DNA of 64,000 bases from Ornithinimicrobium cavernae (GTDB taxonomy: Bacteria > Actinomycetota > Actinomycetes > Actinomycetales > Dermatophilaceae), in assembly GCF_003121625.1 (NCBI RefSeq), contig NZ_QDDJ01000008.1, positions 62,001 to 126,000 of the forward strand, in the 5' to 3' direction. Below, one piece after another: positions 57,450-64,000 of this stretch. Every line of letters starts with the position of its first letter. The stretch's first letter is position 1. The position numbers were made by a program, and so were the translations under genes. The notes beneath the pieces were generated by a model. It did not search any database and was not told the DNA's origin. It saw only the letters and a program-made list of their open reading frames with translations.

Positions 57450-57836
57450 ATGGGCTACCGGATCCTCGCCGACGCCGCGATGGTCGTGCACCTCGCCTTC
57501 CTGGTGTATGTCGTCGCCGGAGGCTTCCTCGCGTGGCGCTGGCCCCGGACGATCTGGCTGCACGTCGGCCTGGTCGCGTGGGGGGCCAGCACGATCCTGT
57601 TCGGGCTCGAGTGCCCGCTGACCCATGTGGAGGACTGGGCCAGGCGCTCCGCCGGCCAGGAGGGGCTACCCGCCGCCGGGTTCATCGACCACTACCTCAC
57701 GGGCGTCGTCTATCCCGAGCGTGCCCTGGGCCTGGTGCGGACCCTGGTGGCAGCCAGCGTGGGCGCGTCCTGGACCGGTTACGCGCTGCGCCGTCGCCGG
57801 GCGCGGCAGGACGTGCAGCGTGAGGCCGGCCGGTAG
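57450..57836 (+). CDS. DUF2784 membrane protein
   Basis: A 128-residue protein with three or four membrane segments. ADAAMVVHLAFLVYVVAGGFLAWRWP and FGLECPLTHVEDWARRSAGQEGLPAAGFIDHYL are the DUF2784 hallmarks (Cys, Glu and His in the loop). Function unknown. Confidence 0.9.
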   Translation: MGYRILADAAMVVHLAFLVYVVAGGFLAWRWPRTIWLHVGLVAWGASTILFGLECPLTHVEDWARRSAGQEGLPAAGFIDHYLTGVVYPERALGLVRTLVAASVGASWTGYALRRRRARQDVQREAGR

Positions 57837-57848
57837 TCCTGGTGCCGT

Positions 57849-57867
57849 CCGGGGGATGCCGCCCCGG
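57849..57867. terminator. Short hairpin between convergent DUF2784 and VOC genes
   Basis: CCGGGG (57849-57854) pairs with CCCCGG (57862-57867) over a 7-nt loop within the 32-bp convergent gap. Confidence 0.4.
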
Positions 57868-57868
57868 C

Positions 57869-58264
57869 TCACACCTCCTGGTAGGAGATGAACTCCAGCA
57901 GGCTGCCGTCGGGGTCCCGGAAGTAGACGCTGGTGCCGGCACCCTGCGCCCCGAACCGCGGCACCGGCCCGGTCTCCACCTCGACGCCGTGCTGCCCGAG
58001 ATGGGCGGCGGCCTCCTCGATCGGGCCGTCCCACGCGAGGCAGAGGTCACTGTTGCCGGGCCTCACCGGCAGGCGGGCGACGTTGGCGCCGAGGTCCACG
58101 CCCGGCCCGTGGACATTCAGCTGCGTGGCCCCGACCCGGAAGGCCAGGCGCCCGTCACTGGCCGTGACGACCTCCGCGCCCACGACGTCCCGGTAGAAGC
58201 GTGCGGAGACGTCCCAGTCCGAGACCGCGATGACGACGTGGTCGACCCCTCTCACCGGCACCAT
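57869..58264 (-). CDS. VOC-family (glyoxalase/bleomycin-resistance/dioxygenase fold) protein
   Basis: A 131-residue protein with two beta-alpha-beta-beta-beta modules. VRGVDHVVIAVSDWDVSARFYRDVVGAEVV has a metal-ligand histidine and DGRLAFRVGATQLNVHGPG another; the end is TSVYFRDPDGSLLEFISYQ with the glutamate. The metal-binding H-H-E set therefore looks intact. Substrate unknown. Confidence 0.88.
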   Translation of the reverse strand: MVPVRGVDHVVIAVSDWDVSARFYRDVVGAEVVTASDGRLAFRVGATQLNVHGPGVDLGANVARLPVRPGNSDLCLAWDGPIEEAAAHLGQHGVEVETGPVPRFGAQGAGTSVYFRDPDGSLLEFISYQEV

Positions 58265-58328
58265 GGGCCGAGCCTACGTCCGGCCCCACCCGGGGAGCGC
58301 CCCTGAGGGCTCCTCCTCCCGGGAACAG

Positions 58329-58709
58329 CTACAGGGCCGTCTCCTGGGCGCGGCGGCGCACCTCGGTCTTGTTGCCCAGCCGCAGCGAGGCGATGGCACT
58401 CCCGCCCTCGAGCGAGTCGTCGCTCTCGTGCAGCCAGGCAATGATCTCCTCGTCGTCATACCCACCGTCGGCCAGCACCGTGAGGGTGCCGCGCAACGGC
58501 ACCAACGGCCCCTCCTCGGTGAGGAACGAGGCGGGCACGTAGACCGCCCGGTTGGGCCCGCGGCGGACACCGATGATCTCCCGCTCCTGGAGCCAGGTCT
58601 TGACCTGCGCCAACGAGACGCCGGTCAGCTCCATGATGTCGGGCACGGCCAGCCAGCCGGTCAGGTCGTTGTCGTCGGAACCGAGAATTACATCGCTGTC
58701 GTTTACCAC
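58329..58709 (-). CDS. Rv2175c-family DNA-binding protein
   Basis: A 126-residue protein, GTG start with only a weak RBS. The N-terminal helix-turn-helix is WLAVPDIMELTGVSLAQVKTWLQEREIIGVRRGPNRAVYVPASF; the C-terminal domain contains LRGTLTVLADGGYDDEEIIAWLHESDDSLEGGSAIASL. In M. tuberculosis Rv2175c lies next to pknL, is phosphorylated by it, and phosphorylation lowers DNA binding. Here a PASTA kinase is 2.2 kb away, which supports the same link. Its targets are unknown. Confidence 0.88.
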   Translation of the reverse strand: MVNDSDVILGSDDNDLTGWLAVPDIMELTGVSLAQVKTWLQEREIIGVRRGPNRAVYVPASFLTEEGPLVPLRGTLTVLADGGYDDEEIIAWLHESDDSLEGGSAIASLRLGNKTEVRRRAQETAL

Positions 58710-58889
58710 ACATTCCAGTCTGTCACATGGAACGACACGCCGTAAATCTGGCGGGTTGCGCGAAACTCAGGTACTTTCACTCGGGTCACAGCACAACCAT
58801 GCACAACACACAGCACAGCAACACCAGCCAACACAGCGACACCACAGGCCACACCCATTGCCCCCGGCCCCACCTGAAAGGCCTCAGAG

Positions 58890-60047
58890 ATGAGCCCCGT
58901 TGCAGACATGCCTCCGGTCCTGCACGTCGAGACTCCCGTCGTCGATCTCGCCAACCGCGCCCCGCTGGGGTACCTGGCCACGTCGAAGAAGGACTGGCGC
59001 GACTACCGCGTGAAGTCCGGCGACACGCTCTACGACCTCGCGATCGAGTACAACACCACGGTCTCCGCGCTCGCCAAGCGCAACGAGATCACCGGCTACC
59101 TCCGCGCCGGAGAGGTGATCGAGGTGCCGCGCAAGGCCGAGAAGGAGAGCCGGTCGGCATCGAAGTCCAAGCCGTCGGCCACCGTCACGGTCCGGGCCGG
59201 AGACACGCTCTCGCACATCTCGGCGCGCCACGACGTCTCGGTGTCGGCCATCATCAAGGCCAACAACCTGCCGTCCGCGATGATCTACCCGGGCCAGCGG
59301 CTCACCGTCCCGGGCTCGGCGAAGGCCGCTGCCGACTCGTCCGAGCGCGGCTCGGACTCGAGCAGCCGCTCCGGCGGCACCGTCACGGTCCGGTCGGGCG
59401 ACACCCTGTCGCACATCTCGGCCCGCCACGACGTCTCGCTCAGTGCCCTGCTCAACGCCAACCCGGGTGTCGACGCCCGCGGACTGCACGTCGGCCAGAA
59501 GATCAACCTGCCGGCCGCGGCAACCCGCTCCTCGGCATACCGGGACGGTGAGGGCGCCAAGAAGGGCGCCCCCAACACCTTCCTGCACTACACCTACAGC
59601 GACGAGGTGGCCGGCTCGGCCGCTGCCAACCGCGAGTACCTGGCCGACGCGCCCGTCCCCTCACGCGAGGAGATGAAGCAGCTGATCCGGGAGACCGCCA
59701 GGCGTCACGGCGTCGACGCGGACCTGATGCTCGCGCTGAGCTACATGGAGTCCGGCTGGAACCACCGGATGGTGTCCCCCGCCAACGCCATCGGCGCCAT
59801 GCAGGTGATCCCCTCCACCGGCGACTGGGCCTCCTCCATGGTCGGCCGGGAGCTGAACCTGCTCGACCCGCACGACAACGTCACGGCCGGCGTGGTGGTC
59901 ATGCGTGCGCTGCTGCGCTCGGCCGACAACGAGGACCAGGCGATCGGCGGCTACTACCAGGGGCTCGCGGGCGTGCAGAACAACGGCATGTACCCGGACA
60001 CCAAGAACTACGTGAAGGTGATCCAGGAGCTGCGCGACCGGATGTGA
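58890..60047 (+). CDS. LysM repeat protein with lytic transglycosylase (SLT) domain
   Basis: A 385-residue protein from ATG 58890. Three LysM peptidoglycan-binding repeats begin DYRVKSGDTLYDLA (about 38), TVRAGDTLSHISARHDVSV (about 98) and TVRSGDTLSHISARHDVSL (about 169). A C-terminal SLT domain (about 268-385) has the catalytic glutamate in LALSYMESGWN and AIGAMQVIPSTGDWA. It should cleave glycan strands. No signal peptide or membrane segment is visible before the first LysM, which is odd for a wall enzyme. An exported form may start elsewhere, or export may be non-classical. Confidence 0.9.
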   Translation: MSPVADMPPVLHVETPVVDLANRAPLGYLATSKKDWRDYRVKSGDTLYDLAIEYNTTVSALAKRNEITGYLRAGEVIEVPRKAEKESRSASKSKPSATVTVRAGDTLSHISARHDVSVSAIIKANNLPSAMIYPGQRLTVPGSAKAAADSSERGSDSSSRSGGTVTVRSGDTLSHISARHDVSLSALLNANPGVDARGLHVGQKINLPAAATRSSAYRDGEGAKKGAPNTFLHYTYSDEVAGSAAANREYLADAPVPSREEMKQLIRETARRHGVDADLMLALSYMESGWNHRMVSPANAIGAMQVIPSTGDWASSMVGRELNLLDPHDNVTAGVVVMRALLRSADNEDQAIGGYYQGLAGVQNNGMYPDTKNYVKVIQELRDRM

Positions 60048-60072
60048 GGGCCGGGCAGCGCCGCGCGGCCGG

Positions 60073-60699
60073 TCAGGGCTGGCCCGCGGCGCTACCGTCC
60101 CCCTCGTCCGCGCTCGTCCTGGGCGGACCCTCGAGACGCCGGTAGCGCAGGAGAACCTGTCCCGCAGGGAACGACCTGGCGGGCTCGAGCGGCTCGAAGC
60201 GGGCCGGCACGGTTCCGTCGGGGAAGAGCTTCTTGCCCGTCCCGAGCACCACCGGACACAGCCAGAGGTTCACCTGGTCCACCAGCGACTCACGGAACAG
60301 GGTCTGCAGCAGGTTGGCGCTGCCCCACGTGTGGATCTGGCGGTGCCGCTCCCGCAGGTCGCGGACGGTCGCCGCCACGTCTCGCAGCTGGGTGCTGGGC
60401 TCCCAGGTCAGCTCCGGCGTCCCCCGGGACGCGACGTACTTGGGGACCGCGTTGAAGCCCAGCGCGATCCCGTCCGACTGGCTCGGCCAGTAGCCGCGGA
60501 AGATGTCGTAGGTGACGCGTCCCAGCAGCAGCGCGTCGGACGCCTGCACGTCCGCCTCGATCTGGGCACCCGACTCCGCATCGCCGAAGGGGCGCTCCCA
60601 GCCGGCGTAGGGGAAGTCCCCGGCCTGCTCGGTCGGCCCACCGTTGGCCTGGATCACGCCGTCGAGCGTGGTGATGATGTTGACGTGCAGCTCGCCCAT
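60073..60699 (-). CDS. Dihydrofolate-reductase-like (RibD C-terminal) family protein
   Basis: A 208-residue protein. LHVNIITTLDGVIQANGGP, DALLLGRVTYDIFRGYWPSQ, TWGSANLLQTLFRESLVDQVNLWLCPVVLGTGKKLF and the C-terminal strand pair mark the same family as the protein at 34734. NADPH-dependent reduction of an unknown substrate is likely. The C-terminal tail (from about 190) is Gly/Ser/Asp-rich and unordered. Confidence 0.85.
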   Translation of the reverse strand: MGELHVNIITTLDGVIQANGGPTEQAGDFPYAGWERPFGDAESGAQIEADVQASDALLLGRVTYDIFRGYWPSQSDGIALGFNAVPKYVASRGTPELTWEPSTQLRDVAATVRDLRERHRQIHTWGSANLLQTLFRESLVDQVNLWLCPVVLGTGKKLFPDGTVPARFEPLEPARSFPAGQVLLRYRRLEGPPRTSADEGDGSAAGQP

Positions 60700-60954
60700 G
60701 GTGCGTTCTCCTGACAGCTGTCGGTGCGTCCCGGTGACGCCTTACCCGTGCCGACCTCTACCGGGCGCCGAAGTCATCGGTCCCCGCCGGCACCGAGGAC
60801 CCTTCCCGCTGGATCAGGGGTCTCGACAGAAGTGTGACCCGGTCCGCTCCCACGCACCATCGACGCAGGTCAGCACCACCGTCTGACCGCCCGATCCCGG
60901 CCCGGGCGGCCCCACCTCCACGGTTTTCGTGCTGAGGCTCCGTATCCTCGAGGG

Positions 60955-62910
60955 GTGAGCACCGCGACCTCCGCCGTGATCGACCGTGTCCTCGACGGTC
61001 GATACCGTGTGGAGTCCCTGCTTGCCGAGGGCGGCATGGCGGCCGTCTACCGGGCCACCGATCTGCGGCTGGACCGGCGGGTGGCACTGAAGATCATGCA
61101 CGCCCACCTGGCCCGGGACGAGGAGTTCGTCACCCGCTTCCGGCAGGAGGCCCGCACGGCGGCCCGGCTCTCCCACCCGCACGTGGTCTCGGTGTTCGAC
61201 CAGGGCGAGGACGACGACCTCGTCTTCCTCGCGATGGAGCTGGTGGAGGGCCGCACCCTGCGCGAGGTGATCACCGGCCACGGCGCCCACAGCGTCCGGG
61301 ACGCCGTCGCCTACCTCGACCCCGTGCTGCAGGCGCTCGCCGCGGCCCACGAGGCGGGGCTGGCCCACCGCGACGTCAAGCCGGAGAACGTGCTGATCCG
61401 GCCCGACGGCATGGTCAAGGTCGCCGACTTCGGCCTGGCCCGGGCGGTCACCGCCGCCACGTCCAGCCACAGCAACGAGCTGGTGTGGGGCACCGCGGCC
61501 TACCTGGCACCGGAGCAGGTGGAGCGCGGCCGCACCGACGAGCGCAGCGACATCTACTCGGCCGGCCTGCTCCTCTACGAGCTGCTCACCGGCGTCAAGG
61601 CCTTCCCCGGCGACAGCCCCGTGCAGGTGGCCTACGCCCACGTGCACGGCGAGGTGCCGCGGGCGGCGGACACCGTCGCCACCGTCCCCGCCGAGATCGA
61701 CGCGTTCATCCAGTGGGCCGCGGCCACCGACCCCGAGCGCCGTCCCACGGACGGGGCGGCGGCGCTCACCGAGCTGCGCCACTCGGTCCGTCAGCTCTCC
61801 GAGAGCGAGCTCGACGCGCTGCCCGGGCAGCAGCCGGCCGACAACGACCTGACCCAGGCCTTCGACCACACCCGTCCGCTGCGCGCGACGGACACCCTCG
61901 CGGTCCCCCGGCAGGCACCGGAGCACTACGCCAGGACCAGCGGCAACAAGCCACGCAAGGTGCGCCAGACGCGCCCGCCGGCCCCCGCCAGTGCCGCCCC
62001 CCGCCGCCCCCGCCGACGGATGAAGGTCGCGGGCTGGCTCCTCGGCATACTCCTGGTCCTGATCGGGGCCACCGGCGCCGGTGCGGCGTGGTACTTCACC
62101 GAGGGTCCGGGCGTGCACTCCCCCGTGCCCACGCTGGTCGGGCTCACCGAGACCGAGGCCCGCGAGGCGCTCGACGCCGAGGAGCTGGACACGGTCGTGG
62201 AGCTGGAGTACTCCGAGACCGTGCCCGTCGAGGAGGTCATGGCCGCCTCCCACCCCGCCGGCACCTCGCTGCGCCACGGCACCGACGTCACCCTCACCGT
62301 GTCGCAGGGGCCGGAGCGGTATGCCGTGCCGCCCGTTGTGGGGAAGACGCTCGACCAGGCGACCCCCATGATCGAGGAGGCCAACCTGACCGTGGCCGAG
62401 CCGGAGCGGGTCTATGACGAGAAGATCCCCGAGGGCCAGGTCATGTCCGTCGCGCCGGAGGAGGGCGAGCAGCTCAAGCCCGGGTCCGAGGTGACCCTGA
62501 CCGTCAGCCAGGGCCGCGAGCCGATCGAGATCGTGGACGTCACGGGACAGCCGGAGAGCGACGGCGTGAACGTGCTCTCCGAGGCCGGCTTCGAGGTCAC
62601 CGTCGCCCCCGAGCGGGTGTTCAGCGACTCCGTCGAGGAGGGCCGCGTGGTCTCGCAGACCCCTGCCGAGGGCACGGGCTTCCGCGGCGACACGGTGACC
62701 CTGACGATCTCCAAGGGGCCCGAGCTGATCGAGGTGCCCTCGGTCATCGGCAAGCAGTGGGGCGAGGCCCAGCAGATCCTCACCGGGGCCGGGTTCGAGG
62801 TGTCCCGCAAGAACGTCCTGGGCGGCTACTTCGGCACGGTGCGCACGCAGAGCGTCAAGGCCGGCGAGATGGTGCCGCGCGGCACCGAGATCGTCCTGGA
62901 GATCGTCTGA
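60955..62910 (+). CDS. pknL: PASTA-domain Ser/Thr protein kinase (PknL-like)
   Basis: A 651-residue protein, GTG start. Kinase domain 15-280: glycine loop LLAEGGMAAVY, Lys46 in ALKIM, catalytic HRDVKPENV (138-146), DFGLA (158-162). A basic/Pro linker leads to one membrane segment (about 358-380). Four extracellular PASTA domains follow at about 388-452, 456-519, 523-588 and 592-651. PASTA repeats bind muropeptides or lipid II, so the kinase probably couples wall state to growth and transcription. The nearby Rv2175c-like protein is a likely substrate by analogy with mycobacteria. Confidence 0.93.
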   Translation: MSTATSAVIDRVLDGRYRVESLLAEGGMAAVYRATDLRLDRRVALKIMHAHLARDEEFVTRFRQEARTAARLSHPHVVSVFDQGEDDDLVFLAMELVEGRTLREVITGHGAHSVRDAVAYLDPVLQALAAAHEAGLAHRDVKPENVLIRPDGMVKVADFGLARAVTAATSSHSNELVWGTAAYLAPEQVERGRTDERSDIYSAGLLLYELLTGVKAFPGDSPVQVAYAHVHGEVPRAADTVATVPAEIDAFIQWAAATDPERRPTDGAAALTELRHSVRQLSESELDALPGQQPADNDLTQAFDHTRPLRATDTLAVPRQAPEHYARTSGNKPRKVRQTRPPAPASAAPRRPRRRMKVAGWLLGILLVLIGATGAGAAWYFTEGPGVHSPVPTLVGLTETEAREALDAEELDTVVELEYSETVPVEEVMAASHPAGTSLRHGTDVTLTVSQGPERYAVPPVVGKTLDQATPMIEEANLTVAEPERVYDEKIPEGQVMSVAPEEGEQLKPGSEVTLTVSQGREPIEIVDVTGQPESDGVNVLSEAGFEVTVAPERVFSDSVEEGRVVSQTPAEGTGFRGDTVTLTISKGPELIEVPSVIGKQWGEAQQILTGAGFEVSRKNVLGGYFGTVRTQSVKAGEMVPRGTEIVLEIV

Positions 62911-62964
62911 GCATCCGGGACGGTGCCGCTCGGCCGGCTCTCCTCCCGCGGCCCAGCAACCTGA

Positions 62965-63080
62965 CACGTGCCCCGGAACTACCCTGCGCGGCGCCGAATC
63001 GTGGGTAGTTGCCGTGCACGTGCCCCGGAACTACCCCGGCCGGCACTTCCGGGGTAAGAGTCGTGCACGTGCCGCCCCGG
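62965..63080. repeat. Tandem ~50-bp intergenic repeats, each with a hairpin
   Basis: CACGTGCCCCGGAACTACCC occurs at 62965-62984 and 63017-63036, and a shortened copy (CACGTGCCGCCCCGG) at 63066-63080. Copy 1 folds through AACTACCC (62977-62984) with GGGTAGTT (63003-63010), copy 2 through TACCCCGG (63032-63039) with CCGGGGTA (63049-63056). The array fills the convergent gap after the kinase gene and could also end transcripts from both sides. Confidence 0.8.
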
Positions 63081-63090
63081 GCCAGCCGGG

Positions 63091-64000
63091 TCAGCCGCGG
63101 GCCGGCTCCCGGGAGGTCAGCAGCTCGGTGAGGACGGCGGCCGCATGGTCGGTCTGGGCGTCGTCCACGTCCAGGTGCCAGACGAACCGGACGTGCTCCG
63201 GGCCGGTCGCGTAGCCCAGCACCCCCCGCTCCCCCGCCGCCGCGATGAAGGCCGCTGCCGTCCACCCGGCGGGCGCGACGTGCAGGATCAGGATATTGGT
63301 GTGCACGGAGCCCGGGTCGACGACGTCAGGGACCGCAGCGGCCACCGCACGGGCGACCCGCTGGCACCGGTCGTGGTCCTCCGCCAGCCGCTCGAGCTGG
63401 TGCTCCAGCGCGTGCCGCCCGGCGGCCGCCAGGATGCCGACCTGCCGCATGCCGCCGCCGAACCTCTTCCGCCAGACCCGCGCCTCCTGCATACGCTCCG
63501 CCGAGCCGACGAGCAGGGAGCCCACCGGGGCACCCAGCCCCTTGCTCAGGCACACGGACACGGTGTCGGCGCACGCGGCATACTCCGCGAGCGGGACGCC
63601 GGTCGCGACGTGCGCGTTCCAGAGCCGCGCCCCGTCGAGGTGGACCGCCATCCCCCGCGCGCCCGCCCGGTCCCGCAGCTCACGCATGGCCTCGATCGGC
63701 TGGACCGTGCCGCCACCGAAGTTGTGGGTGTTCTCGACCACCACGCACGACGTGCCCACCTGGTAGGCACCGCCGTCGGTGACCGCGAGCGCCATCGCCG
63801 CCTCCACGTCCAGCAGTCCCGCCTCGGCGCGGTAGCTGCGGGCCGAGATGCCGCTCAGCACCGCCGCGGCCCCCATCTCGGCGCGCAGGACGTGGGCCAG
63901 GTCGTCGGTGACGAGCTCCTGGCCGGGGCCCACGTGCAGCCGGACACCGAGCTGGTTGGCCATCGAGCCGGTCGGGGTGAACAGCGCGTCCTCGTGCCCG
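63091..64000 (-). CDS. Threonine-aldolase-type PLP-dependent enzyme (partial, N-terminus outside window)
   Basis: About 303 C-terminal residues are visible; the frame continues through GHEDALFTPTGSM to the right edge, so the ATG at 63963 is internal. VCLSKGLGAPVGSLLVGS contains the PLP lysine; MAVHLDGARLWNAHVATG has the Asp that binds the pyridine nitrogen. VVENTHNFGGGTVQP and RKRFGGGMRQVGILAAAG are typical of low-specificity L-threonine/GntG-type aldolases. It cleaves beta-hydroxy amino acids to glycine and an aldehyde. Convergent to the PASTA kinase gene. Confidence 0.9.
   Translation of the reverse strand, partial: GHEDALFTPTGSMANQLGVRLHVGPGQELVTDDLAHVLRAEMGAAAVLSGISARSYRAEAGLLDVEAAMALAVTDGGAYQVGTSCVVVENTHNFGGGTVQPIEAMRELRDRAGARGMAVHLDGARLWNAHVATGVPLAEYAACADTVSVCLSKGLGAPVGSLLVGSAERMQEARVWRKRFGGGMRQVGILAAAGRHALEHQLERLAEDHDRCQRVARAVAAAVPDVVDPGSVHTNILILHVAPAGWTAAAFIAAAGERGVLGYATGPEHVRFVWHLDVDDAQTDHAAAVLTELLTSREPARG

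Noticed and set aside
58710-58889. Cyclic-di-AMP (ydaO-type) riboswitch before the LysM/SLT gene
   Set aside because: These riboswitches often precede wall hydrolases in actinobacteria, but I could not find the conserved core; the region is merely AC-rich.

Overview
The window is about 64 kb of very high-GC DNA with dense genes, frequent GTG starts and many 4-nt ATGA/GTGA gene overlaps. The gene content is actinobacterial: an ADP-forming acyl-CoA ligase fused to a GNAT domain, a DUF7455 gene beside parE, a DUF3040 protein, an Rv2175c-type DNA-binding protein near a PASTA kinase, a DUF6504/HEPN/DnaE2/DinB operon, and CWB2 repeats. My best guess is a member of the Micrococcales close to Intrasporangiaceae/Ornithinimicrobiaceae. 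That placement is inference from gene content and composition, not from a marker gene.

Left part (1-24 kb): the end of a secreted protein; a GNAT/acyl-CoA ligase; an ECF sigma factor coupled to a membrane-anchored Asp-box protein; then an accessory pocket (about 5.2-8.4 kb, lower GC) with a putative toxin-antitoxin pair, an orphan lipoprotein, a frameshifted gene and a small orphan. Core-like genes follow: nitroreductase, a CWB2/NodB wall enzyme, a divergent TetR/membrane-protein pair with palindromes between them, a sugar kinase, topoisomerase IV subunit A, a P-loop protein, a DrrA-type ABC exporter operon, a small RelA/SpoT-domain protein and a two-gene lipoprotein/PKD unit with a low-GC patch across the gene junction.

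Middle part (24-41 kb): a DEAD-box helicase with a long repetitive RDDR-rich N-terminus, an epoxide-hydrolase-like enzyme, an APC permease, a DedA protein, glutamate dehydrogenase, a LuxR-type two-component system, a DUF4352 protein with an EKAAE repeat, a RibD/DHFR-like reductase, two MFS transporters, topoisomerase IV subunit B and a DUF7455/DUF456 pair.

Right part (41-64 kb): one tightly coupled operon encodes a complete oligopeptide-type ABC importer, a CocE/NonD hydrolase and a TetR regulator, with a perfect 12-bp palindrome just upstream of its first gene. This looks like a self-contained, substrate-induced uptake-and-hydrolysis system. Next is a translesion-synthesis operon (DUF6504, HEPN, DnaE2, DinB) headed by a near-consensus actinobacterial LexA box. 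After it come a polyprenyl synthetase, DUF2784, VOC, Rv2175c-like protein, LysM/lytic transglycosylase, reductase, PASTA Ser/Thr kinase and a threonine-aldolase-type enzyme cut by the window edge. Two different families of intergenic tandem repeats (49.1 kb and 63.0 kb) and an over-represented 7-mer (GGCATAC) are the main non-coding peculiarities. I saw no rRNA, tRNA, CRISPR array, insertion sequence or prophage.
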